64,000 bases of DNA from Streptomyces jeddahensis (GTDB taxonomy: Bacteria > Actinomycetota > Actinomycetes > Streptomycetales > Streptomycetaceae): assembly GCF_001642995.1 (NCBI RefSeq), contig NZ_LOHS01000048.1, positions 1-64,000 of the forward strand. Direction: 5' to 3'. How positions within the stretch are numbered: position 1 is the first letter of the stretch; each line of letters begins with the position of its first letter. Positions 24,969 to 32,651 of the stretch are shown piece after piece. The notes below the pieces were generated by a model. It saw nothing but the letters and a program-made list of their open reading frames with translations. It searched no databases and was not told the origin of the DNA. A program made the translations under genes and the position numbers.

Positions 24969-25310
24969 TCAGAACCGGGGCGCGTTACGGGACCGCTGCA
25001 CCCGCGTGGTGCGGCGGTCCTTCGCGTTCCAGCAGGCCTTGTGCCAGTGGCGCCGGTCGTCCACACCCGCGTACTCGGGCCAGGCCACGACGTGCGCCAT
25101 CCCGGACGCGATCTCCTGGTCGCAGCCGGGGCAGCGGTACGTCTTGCCGGCCGCGCTCGCGCCGGCGACATGGCGCACGCACCACTCCTCGCCGTGCCAG
25201 CTCTCCATGGACTGGAAGCCGCCGTAGCGGTCGCTGCGGTCCTCGTCCGCGCCCCAGCCGCCGGAGCCTCCACCCCGACGGGACGACGCACGGTTTCGAC
25301 GCGGGGACAC
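24969..25310 (-). CDS. Small zinc-motif protein (ATP/GTP-binding protein of Streptomyces annotations)
   Basis: 113 aa. A basic, Gly-rich N-terminus is followed by a Cys/His cluster: EEWCVRHVAG, YRCPGCDQEIASGMAHVV and HWHKACWNAKD. The spacing suggests one or two zinc sites, and the C-terminus is basic (RTTRVQRSRN). GTG at 25310 has GAGG 7 nt upstream; a GTG two codons earlier is also open. No nucleotide-binding motif is visible despite the traditional name. It converges with permease 2. Confidence 0.75.
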   Translation of the reverse strand: MSPRRNRASSRRGGGSGGWGADEDRSDRYGGFQSMESWHGEEWCVRHVAGASAAGKTYRCPGCDQEIASGMAHVVAWPEYAGVDDRRHWHKACWNAKDRRTTRVQRSRNAPRF

Positions 25311-25522
25311 GGGCACACCTCACGGGCTATACAGGGAACACGGGCCGTGTCCAGCCTACGCGTCACGCCCATGGGTAGGCGCATGCCACCAACTACCCCA
25401 AAACCCCTCACATTCCGCCGACAATCGGCCAATCTCCTTACGTGCCCGTGCCTTTGGCACGTGTCATACGTTGTTGCCGGTAAGGGGGTTCGTCGCGTCG
25501 GCGCCAAGGAGGCATGAGTGCG

Positions 25523-26551
25523 ATGCGCGTAGGAAGCTTTGTCCTGGCCGCCCAGTTCCCCGGCCAGGGTCAGGGAGAGGCCCTGCACCGGGCCGTACGG
25601 ACGGCGGAGGTGGCCGACGAGGCCGGCCTGGACTCGGTGTGGATCGCCGAGCACCACTTCGTGCCGTACGGGACGTGCCCCTCGGCGGTGACGCTCGCCG
25701 CCCTGCTGCTCGGCCGCACCCGCCGCCTCCACGTCGGCACGGCGGTGAGCGTGCTGCCCACGGCGCATCCGGTGGCGCTCGGCGAACAGGCCGCGCTGCT
25801 GCACGTGACGTCGGGCGGCCGGTTCTCGCTGGGCGTGGGCCGCGGCGGGCCCTGGGTGGACCTGGAGGTCTTCGGCGCGGGCCTGGAGGCGTACGAGAAG
25901 GGGTTCCCGGAGTCCCTGGATCTGCTGCTGCGCTGGCTGAGCGAACCGCGCGTCGCGGGCACGGGCGAGCGGTTCTCCTTCCGCGAAGTCCCCGTCGTAC
26001 CGCGGCCGGACGAGGCGATGACCGGACCTGCACGACCCGAGGTGCTCGTCGCCTGTACCTCACCGGCGAGCGTCCGGCTCGCCGCCGAGCGCGGTCTGTC
26101 GATGCTGCTCGGCATGCACTGCGGCGACGAGGAGAAGGCCGAAATGGTCTCCCTGTGGCGCACGGCGGCACGCGACGCCGGCCGCACCCCGGAGGAGATC
26201 TCCGCAGCCGCCCATGTCTCGGCCGGTGTCGTGCAGATCGCGGACCGCCGGGCGGAGGCCGAGGAGGCGCTGGCGAAAGCGATGCCCGGCTGGCTGCGGC
26301 AGGGCCTCGCCGCCCATGTCACGGTGGACGGCCGCGTACGCGGCATGCGCGACCCCTTCGCCTACACGGAGCTGCTCTGCGGGCTGCACCCCGTGGGCAC
26401 ACCGCGGCAGTGCGCCGACAGTCTCGCAGCGACCGCGGAGCGCACCGGCATCACGCGCTTCGCCCTGCTCGTGGAGGGCACGGGCGATCTGGCGGCGACC
26501 GAGGAGAACGTACGGAGGCTGGGGGCGGAGGTGCTGCCGCAGCTGGGATGA
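25523..26551 (+). CDS. LLM class flavin-dependent oxidoreductase
   Basis: A 342-aa TIM-barrel protein of the luciferase-like monooxygenase family using FMN or F420. Motifs: GLDSVWIAEHHF, VGTAVSVLPTAHPVALGEQA, GRFSLGVGRGGP and HPVGTPRQCADSL near the C-terminus. AAGGAGG is 10 nt before the ATG at 25523 but only 1 nt before an ATG at 25514, so the former is preferred. Substrate and cofactor cannot be set from sequence. Confidence 0.87.
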   Translation: MRVGSFVLAAQFPGQGQGEALHRAVRTAEVADEAGLDSVWIAEHHFVPYGTCPSAVTLAALLLGRTRRLHVGTAVSVLPTAHPVALGEQAALLHVTSGGRFSLGVGRGGPWVDLEVFGAGLEAYEKGFPESLDLLLRWLSEPRVAGTGERFSFREVPVVPRPDEAMTGPARPEVLVACTSPASVRLAAERGLSMLLGMHCGDEEKAEMVSLWRTAARDAGRTPEEISAAAHVSAGVVQIADRRAEAEEALAKAMPGWLRQGLAAHVTVDGRVRGMRDPFAYTELLCGLHPVGTPRQCADSLAATAERTGITRFALLVEGTGDLAATEENVRRLGAEVLPQLG

Positions 26552-26611
26552 GGCCGGAAGGGGAGCGGGCGCGCCCACGCCGGCCGGCCACGCCCGCCGT
26601 GTGATGTCCGA

Positions 26612-26670
26612 GCCTCAGAAGAACATGCCGCATTCCGCCTCAGAAGAATGCCGCAAAAATGCCGCATCCC
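26612..26670. repeat. Short degenerate direct repeat
   Basis: GCCTCAGAAGAACATGCCGCATTCC, here summarised as GCCTCAGAAGAA plus ATGCCGCAT, recurs at 26637 and again in part at 26658. It lies in the 240-bp gap between convergent genes, which otherwise shows only the terminator at 26737. Confidence 0.5.
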
Positions 26671-26736
26671 GCACCGTCGCATGTGACCGGCCGGCCAGGC
26701 CGCACGCCCACGCTCGCCCGTGCACCTTGGCGGGGA

Positions 26737-26783
26737 GCTGCCGCTCCGGCACTGCTTACACCTCCCGCGTACGGAGCGGCAGC
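26737..26783 (-). terminator. 12-bp hairpin with long loop
   Basis: GCTGCCGCTCCG pairs with CGGAGCGGCAGC across 23 nt. On the minus strand it follows the SCO5389-family stop by 8 bp and is preceded by TTTT. Confidence 0.65.
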
Positions 26784-26791
26784 AAAAGCTT

Positions 26792-27184
26792 TCAGCAGTC
26801 GCGGAATTCGGGCGACTGGTTCAGCAACTGGGCCCGCACCGACGTGAACCGGGCCAGCTTCTCGTCCACCTCGGGATCCAGCGGGAACACCGCCACGCGG
26901 TGGCAGTTCTGGAACGCCAGGCGGACACCGAAGTGCCGCTGCAGCGCGCCGCGTATCGCGTCACTCGCGAGTGCACGCAGAAGCTGCCCACGTGCCTGCT
27001 CGTCCGGCGGAGGCGTCTGGTTGTCGGCGAACGCACCGCCGTCGACCTTCAGCTGGGCCACCAGGGAGCTGATCATCTCCCATGCGTAAGGCAGGGAGGT
27101 CCGGACGCAGTCGACGAAGGCTGCTTCGTCGACCTCGCCTCGCTCGGCCTGTTCAAGTAGGGCCGGTGAGACGTCGAGCGACAT
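26792..27184 (-). CDS. SCO5389 family protein
   Basis: A 130-aa soluble, mostly helical protein, MSLDVSPALLEQAERGEVDE at the N-terminus. The family is conserved in Streptomyces next to nucS and has no known function. GAGAGGAG precedes the ATG at 27184. It diverges from nucS across 264 bp in which no other gene is visible. Conserved Cys and Trp residues (FVDCVRTSLPYAWEM) may be structural. Confidence 0.8.
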   Translation of the reverse strand: MSLDVSPALLEQAERGEVDEAAFVDCVRTSLPYAWEMISSLVAQLKVDGGAFADNQTPPPDEQARGQLLRALASDAIRGALQRHFGVRLAFQNCHRVAVFPLDPEVDEKLARFTSVRAQLLNQSPEFRDC

Positions 27185-27434
27185 GAGTTCTCCTCTCGGA
27201 CCCCCGGGAAGTGGGGGCTGACGGACCGGGAAGGAGTTCGCGATATCGAACACGCTGTGTGCGCGTTTCGCGACCTCCTGCTTCCACGGTAAACATCGGA
27301 TCCTGACCGCACCAGGAGAATGCACGCACAACCGGCCACCTGAGAACGGGGAGAAAAGGGGCAACCCGGAGGGCCGGGTCGAGGGCCGTGGTACACGAAA
27401 GGGACGAGAATCGCGTGGACCACGCCGCGTCGAG

Positions 27435-27440
27435 TAGCGT
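27435..27440 (+). promoter_or_regulatory. -10 box (TAGCGT), leaderless nucS
   Basis: TAGCGT ends 8 nt before the nucS ATG at 27449, with no Shine-Dalgarno. It is nearly identical to the context at 20964-20979. Confidence 0.55.
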
Positions 27441-27448
27441 TGGCGACC

Positions 27449-28120
27449 ATGCGTCTCGTCATTGCCCGCTGCTCCGTGGACTACGCGGGCCGGCTCACGG
27501 CCCATCTCCCGTCCGCTCCCCGACTGATCCTGGTGAAGGCCGACGGCAGCGTCTCGATCCATGCGGACGATCGGGCCTACAAACCCCTCAACTGGATGTC
27601 GCCGCCGTGCACCCTGAAGGAGGGTGACGGGGACGACGCGGGCGTGTGGACGGTCGTGAACAAGGCGGGCGAGAAGCTCATCATCACGATGGAGGAGATA
27701 CTCCACGACTCCTCGCACGAACTGGGCGTGGACCCCGGCCTGATCAAGGACGGTGTGGAGGCGCACCTGCAGGAGCTGCTCGCCGACCGCATCGAGACCC
27801 TCGGCGAGGGCTACACCCTCATCCGCCGCGAGTACCCGACGGCCATCGGCCCGGTCGACATCCTGTGCCGGGACGCCGACGGCGGCACGGTCGCGGTGGA
27901 GATCAAGCGGCGTGGCGAGATCGACGGTGTGGAACAGCTCACGCGCTATCTGGAACTGCTGAACCGCGACCCGCATCTCGCGCCGGTCAAGGGCGTCTTC
28001 GCGGCCCAGGAGATCAAGCCGCAGGCGCGCGTGCTCGCCACGGACCGCGGCATCAGCTGCACCGTCCTGGACTACGACGCACTGCGCGGCATCGAGGACG
28101 ACAAGCTGCGCCTGTTCTGA
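27449..28120 (+). CDS. nucS: Mismatch-specific endonuclease NucS/EndoMS
   Basis: 223 aa. An N-terminal DNA-binding beta-sandwich ([20 protein letters not shown]) is followed by a RecB-like nuclease domain. The catalytic residues are visible: Asp137 in GPVDILC, Glu151 and Lys153 in VEIKRR, and a following [10 protein letters not shown] helix. NucS cuts both strands at mismatches and replaces MutSL in actinobacteria. The C-terminus ends in DDKLRLF, resembling a sliding-clamp-binding tail. A large hairpin terminator follows. Confidence 0.95.
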   Translation: MRLVIARCSVDYAGRLTAHLPSAPRLILVKADGSVSIHADDRAYKPLNWMSPPCTLKEGDGDDAGVWTVVNKAGEKLIITMEEILHDSSHELGVDPGLIKDGVEAHLQELLADRIETLGEGYTLIRREYPTAIGPVDILCRDADGGTVAVEIKRRGEIDGVEQLTRYLELLNRDPHLAPVKGVFAAQEIKPQARVLATDRGISCTVLDYDALRGIEDDKLRLF

Positions 28121-28129
28121 CCCTCGGCA

Positions 28130-28180
28130 GTACGGGCAAGGGGGCCGGATCCGTTCGGGATCCGGTCCCCTTGCCCGTAC
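28130..28180. terminator. nucS terminator hairpin
   Basis: A 14-bp stem, GTACGGGCAAGGGG with CCCCTTGCCCGTAC, enclosing an 8-bp stem CCGGATCC/GGATCCGG. It may serve both nucS and the convergent ATPase gene. Confidence 0.85.
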
Positions 28181-28247
28181 GCCTGCCGTACGCCTGTTCC
28201 GTCGTTGTACGTGGTCCGTACGGCGGCGCCTTACCGCCGTACGCGCG

Positions 28248-30809
28248 TCAGATGACCGACGACGCGCCGCTCGTATCCGACGCGCCCCCGCTCGGCGACG
28301 CGGGTTCGCTGCTGTCGTCCGGGCTGCTCTCCACGGGACTGCTCTGCACCGGGCTGCTCGGCGCCGGGCCGCTGGCCGAGTCCGAGGTGTCCGGGGTGGA
28401 GGGTTCGTCGGACGGCGTCGGGTCGTCCGACGGTGTGGGGTCGTCCGAGGGCGTCGGATCGTCCGAAGGCGTCGGGTCGTCCGAAGGCGTCGGGTCGTCC
28501 GGCGTCTCGGACGGCGGCTTCGAGGGCGACTTCGACGGGGACTTGCTCGGCGACTTGGTCGGGTCGTCCGGGTCCTTGGAGCCCGTGGCGTCGTCGGACG
28601 GCTCCGCGCTCGCGCTCGGCGTCGGGTCGTCGGCCGTGCCGAGGATGCCGTCCTCGCCCGGGTCGGTCGGACGCTTCGTCGAGTCGGTGTCGCCGTCGTC
28701 CCCTTCGTCCGCCTTGTCGGCGCCGATGCCACCGCCGTCCGTACCCTCGCTCACGGACGGGTTCACGCCGACCTTCTCCGAGGGCCCCGGGTCGTTGCCC
28801 GACGTGGCGCCGAGAGTCACCACGGTGCCGAGCACGGCGACGAGGAGGGCTCCCGCGCCCGCTGCCACCAGATTGCGCCGGGTGCCGCTGAGGATGGTGC
28901 GCCGGGCGCCGGCGGGCTCGGCTTCGCCGCCTGGACGGGCCCCGTCGCGGTGGGTGACGAGGGTGGCCTCCGCCGCCGGCTGGGCGAGCGGATACGCGGC
29001 CGGCACGCCGCCGGGGGGCGACGCGGACTCCTCGTAGCGCGCGTCGGGCACCTCCTCGCCCGCCGCCGTCCGCCCGCCGGGCGGCGTGGCGCCCGAGCGG
29101 TCGGCGACCAGCGCCAGGGCCCTGCGGCCCGCGACGGTGCCGCGCTTGTCGGCGAGCGCCCCGCGCAGGCCTATGGAGGCCTCCAGCTCGACGCGGGCGC
29201 GGTCGAGGTGACCGCCGCAGAGCGCGAGGATCCCCAACTCGTGGTGGAAGTAGGCCTGTTCGCCGACCTCACCGGAGGCCCTGGCCGCCTCGGAGCCGGA
29301 CCGCAGCGCCCGCTCCCAGGCGCCCCAGGCGAGCCCGGCGGCGAACGCGGGCGCGGCGGCGCGCGCCAGCTGCACGGCGTCGCTCTGCTCCTCGGCGTCC
29401 GGCTCGGCGGCCGTGGTGAGGGGCACGGCGAGGCTCAGTGCCGTGAGTACGGCGTCGGCCTCCGCTGAGACCCGCTCCGGGGTGACCGAGGGGTGACTGG
29501 CCCACCATGCGTAGTGCCGGGCGGCGGTGCGGACCCGGTCGTCGGCGTCGGCGGCGTACCCGGCGCTCTCCAGCTGGGCCGCCACACCGGCTGCCAGCCG
29601 GTAGCGGGAGCCGACCGGCGTGACGAGGGCGCACTCGACGAGCTCGGCGAGGGCCGCGTCGGCATGGGTGTCGCCCACCAGGGCGGGCAGATGTGCCTGG
29701 TGCGGCACTTCGCCGCCGAGCACGACGGCGAACCGCAGCGTGACCCGGGCCGACTTGCTCAGGCGTGACGCGAGCAGCGCGGCGGGCGCGGCGCCTTCGG
29801 CGAGCGAGGGCAGCGGTACGTCGTGTCCGTCCTCGGCGTCGAAGGGCGCGTCGACCGGCGCGTCGGCGTAGTAGCCGAAGGCGTCGAAGGCGTTCGGGTC
29901 GGCGCGCAGCACATCGCGCTGGCGCAGCAGAGCGCCCGCCTGGACGAAGCGCAGCGGCAGCCCCTCGGACTCGAACCACAGGTCGCCGGCCCAGTTCGCC
30001 TCGTCCTCGGTGAGGACCCGGCCGACGGCGCGCTCGAGAAGCTCCAGGCCACCGCTGCGGCTCAGCCCGCCGAGGAAGACCTCTTCGAGGTGCGAGTCCG
30101 CGGAGGGCGAGGCGACATCGGGAGTGGCCGAGACGAGGAAGGCGCACTCGGGCGTCGCCTCGAGCAGCTCGTCGAGCGCGCTGCCGCCGAACTCGAGGTC
30201 ATCCAGGACGACGACCGCGCCTATCTCACGGACATGGTCGCGGACTTGGGCCTCTTCGGGCCGGTGGAGCGGCGCGTTGTACACGGCCGCGAACAGCTCG
30301 TACAGCAGTTCGTCCGCCGTGCGCCCGTAGCCCGAGAGCCGGACGACGCCGTCCGGGGCGAGGTCCGCGCAGTCCTCGGCGACGGCGTCGAGCAGGGCCG
30401 TGCGCCCCGAACCGGCGGGGCCGGTCAGCCGTACGGAACGGCCGCGCTGCAGCAGCCGTGCGAGCCGCTCGCGCTCTTCCTGGCGCTCGAGGAGCGGCAT
30501 TCTGGGCAGCGCGGGCCCGGGCGGCTCCGGCGGCCGGCTCGCGCGGCGCAGCTCGGCACGCTCGGCGGCCGTGAACTTCACGGGGCCCGGCGGCCGTTCG
30601 CCCGGCGGGCAGGGTTCGATCTCGCTGCCGTCGACGGGATTGACGGTGAGCAGGAAGTCGCCCGAGACGAGCTGGACGGTGCGGGCGAGCGCCGGTGCTG
30701 CGTGCTGCCCGAAGTCGGGCGTGAGCGGGTCGCGCGGCGGGCGCTTGGGTGCGGCGCCTTCGCCGGTGTGGCCGTCATGGCCGTAGTCGTCGTTGTTCGT
30801 CGGGTCCAT
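28248..30809 (-). CDS. Membrane-anchored NTPase with Ser/Pro-rich external tail
   Basis: 853 aa. A disordered N-terminus is followed by an AAA/NB-ARC-like ATPase: Walker A GPAGSGRTALLDAV (about 130), Walker B AVVVLDDLEF, and HLEEVFLGGLSRSGGLELLE further on. Helical repeats (about 330-610) come next, then one transmembrane segment (NLVAAGAGALLVAVLGTVVT). The last 180 residues are Ser/Pro/Asp-rich with tandem DDPTPS units. Related Streptomyces proteins are annotated only as ATP-binding. The layout suggests a cytoplasmic STAND-type switch tethered to the membrane. It ends convergently with nucS. Confidence 0.78.
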   Translation of the reverse strand: MDPTNNDDYGHDGHTGEGAAPKRPPRDPLTPDFGQHAAPALARTVQLVSGDFLLTVNPVDGSEIEPCPPGERPPGPVKFTAAERAELRRASRPPEPPGPALPRMPLLERQEERERLARLLQRGRSVRLTGPAGSGRTALLDAVAEDCADLAPDGVVRLSGYGRTADELLYELFAAVYNAPLHRPEEAQVRDHVREIGAVVVLDDLEFGGSALDELLEATPECAFLVSATPDVASPSADSHLEEVFLGGLSRSGGLELLERAVGRVLTEDEANWAGDLWFESEGLPLRFVQAGALLRQRDVLRADPNAFDAFGYYADAPVDAPFDAEDGHDVPLPSLAEGAAPAALLASRLSKSARVTLRFAVVLGGEVPHQAHLPALVGDTHADAALAELVECALVTPVGSRYRLAAGVAAQLESAGYAADADDRVRTAARHYAWWASHPSVTPERVSAEADAVLTALSLAVPLTTAAEPDAEEQSDAVQLARAAAPAFAAGLAWGAWERALRSGSEAARASGEVGEQAYFHHELGILALCGGHLDRARVELEASIGLRGALADKRGTVAGRRALALVADRSGATPPGGRTAAGEEVPDARYEESASPPGGVPAAYPLAQPAAEATLVTHRDGARPGGEAEPAGARRTILSGTRRNLVAAGAGALLVAVLGTVVTLGATSGNDPGPSEKVGVNPSVSEGTDGGGIGADKADEGDDGDTDSTKRPTDPGEDGILGTADDPTPSASAEPSDDATGSKDPDDPTKSPSKSPSKSPSKPPSETPDDPTPSDDPTPSDDPTPSDDPTPSDDPTPSDEPSTPDTSDSASGPAPSSPVQSSPVESSPDDSSEPASPSGGASDTSGASSVI

Positions 30810-31096
30810 GGTCAAGCCCCCCAAAAGCGTCGTGTGCGGAGCCCCTCCCGGCCTTGTGCACACTGCGCTGTCGCTTCTGGTCCGGTGCCCGTCGGTGGGT
30901 CCGTCGTTCAGAACGGGCGACCGCACCCTAGACCTTCGCACAGTATGTACGAACAGCCGGGGTCCTGCGCCGTCCGAGACGTCACAGTCTCGTGAGGATT
31001 GCGCGCGAGGGGCCTGTCACGGCCTGTCGCGCCGGCGTCACGGATGTCACCCGGCGAACTGCGGAAACACCGGCAGCCCTGCCCCCGTCGTCCCCG

Positions 31097-31420
31097 TCAG
31101 ACGCGGGGCAGGGATTCGACCCCGATGCCGCCCTCGATGGCCAGGATGCGGTGCAGCCGGGTGGCCACGAGCAGCCTCTGCATCTGGGGCGGAACGCCGC
31201 GCAGCACGAGCCGGCGGCCGCAGCGCCCGGCCCGCCGGTGTACGCCCATGATGACCCCGAGCCCGGTGGCGTCCCAGGAGTCCAGCTCTGACAGGTCCAG
31301 CACGAGATCGCCGACACCGTCGTCGACAGCCGTGTGCAGGGCCGTTCGGGCGTCCGCCGCGCTGCGGACGTCGAGGCGGCCCCCGACGACCAGCTCGGCG
31401 TGGTCGCCCCTGATGTGCAT
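31097..31420 (-). CDS. STAS domain protein (anti-sigma factor antagonist type)
   Basis: A 107-aa STAS fold, ELVVGGRLDVRSAADARTAL at the N-terminus. The functional loop reads SWDATGLGVIMG: Asp50-Ala51-Thr52. In RsbV and SpoIIAA the residue after Asp is the serine phosphorylated by the anti-sigma kinase, so the normal switch site is missing, though Thr52 remains. ATG at 31420 matches the domain start. The sigma factor it affects is unknown; no anti-sigma gene is adjacent. Confidence 0.85.
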   Translation of the reverse strand: MHIRGDHAELVVGGRLDVRSAADARTALHTAVDDGVGDLVLDLSELDSWDATGLGVIMGVHRRAGRCGRRLVLRGVPPQMQRLLVATRLHRILAIEGGIGVESLPRV

Positions 31421-31674
31421 ATGCGCTCCCCGAGATTCCTGAGTTTCCTGAGTAGGTGATCTTGTCTGCGTTTGTCACTCGTCACTGCAACTGACTGCCG
31501 GTCGGGCAGAAGCGTTGCTGCTTGTAAGCGAACCGGTACCGAATTCACTCGATGAGGCGATACCACGACCCCGATGGAGCGCCCTCGCGACCTGGGGGCG
31601 CCCCAGGCCCTCACAACATTGCGGAAAGGCCGCCCCGGCGAGCCAGGCGCTGTCAGCCCGTGCGCCGTGCTCGG

Positions 31675-32523
31675 TCAGTACCTGTAGAAGCCCTGCCCGC
31701 TCTTGCGACCGATGTCACCGGCGTCAACCATCCGGCGCATCAGTTCCGGCGGAGCGAACTTCTCATCCTGGGACTCGGTGTAGATGTTGCTCGTGGCATG
31801 CAGCAGGATGTCGACGCCCGTCAGATCGGCCGTGGCGAGCGGGCCCATGGCGTGGCCGAAGCCCAGCTTGCAGGCGAGGTCGATGTCCTCGGCCGTCGCC
31901 ACGCCCGACTCGTACAGCTTGGCCGCCTCGACGACGAGAGCCGAGATGAGGCGCGTGGTGACGAAGCCGGCGACGTCGCGGTTCACGACGATGCAGGTCT
32001 TGCCGACCGATTCGGCGAACTCCCGCGCGGTGGCGAGGGTTTCGTCGCTCGTCTTGTAGCCGCGGACGAGCTCGCAGAGCTGCATCATCGGCACCGGCGA
32101 GAAGAAGTGCGTGCCGACGACACGCTCGGGGCGCTCGGTGACCGCCGCGATCTTGGTGATCGGGATGGCGGAGGTGTTCGAGGCGAGCACCGCCCGCTCG
32201 CCCACGAGCTTGTCGAGCGCCCGGAAGATCTCGTGCTTGACCTCGAGCTTCTCGAAGACGGCCTCGACGACGATGTCGGCGTCCGCGGCCGCATCCAGAT
32301 CGGTGGTCGCGGTGATCCGCGCGAGCGCCGACTGAGCAGCCTCCGCGTCCATCTTGCCCTTGGCGACGAACTTGTCGTACGAGGCCTTGATGCCGTCCGT
32401 GCCACGGGTCAACGCCTCGTCGGTGACATCGCGCAGAACGACGTCCCACCCCGCCTGGGCTGAGACCTGGGCGATACCGGACCCCATGAGTCCGGCTCCG
32501 ATGACGGCAAGCTTCCGTGCCAC
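31675..32523 (-). CDS. 3-hydroxybutyryl-CoA dehydrogenase
   Basis: A 282-aa NAD(P)-dependent 3-hydroxyacyl-CoA dehydrogenase. The Rossmann motif VIGAGLMGSGIAQVSA opens the protein; then ASNTSAIPITKIA, the catalytic His in VVGTHFFSPVPMMQLCELV, and a C-terminal domain with GFVTTRLISALVVEA. GTG at 32523 has GGGGAG 8 nt upstream. It reduces acetoacetyl-CoA formed by the thiolase at 13.4 kb. It is the last conserved gene before the accessory segment. Confidence 0.93.
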   Translation of the reverse strand: MARKLAVIGAGLMGSGIAQVSAQAGWDVVLRDVTDEALTRGTDGIKASYDKFVAKGKMDAEAAQSALARITATTDLDAAADADIVVEAVFEKLEVKHEIFRALDKLVGERAVLASNTSAIPITKIAAVTERPERVVGTHFFSPVPMMQLCELVRGYKTSDETLATAREFAESVGKTCIVVNRDVAGFVTTRLISALVVEAAKLYESGVATAEDIDLACKLGFGHAMGPLATADLTGVDILLHATSNIYTESQDEKFAPPELMRRMVDAGDIGRKSGQGFYRY

Positions 32524-32651
32524 TGTGTCGACTCCCCTGAACGGCTTACACACTGCTTATCTTCGGCCCTGCGGCGGAGACTAGCGTCCGCCGGGTGTTC
32601 ATTGGGCGGTTAGAGATGCGCGTCACGTCCCGGATGCTGGACATCACATCG

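Noticed and set aside
28405..28510. Regular GGGTCGTCCGA repeats looking like a CRISPR array
   Set aside because: Units are 18 bp without unique spacers and encode the DDPTPS tail of the ATPase.
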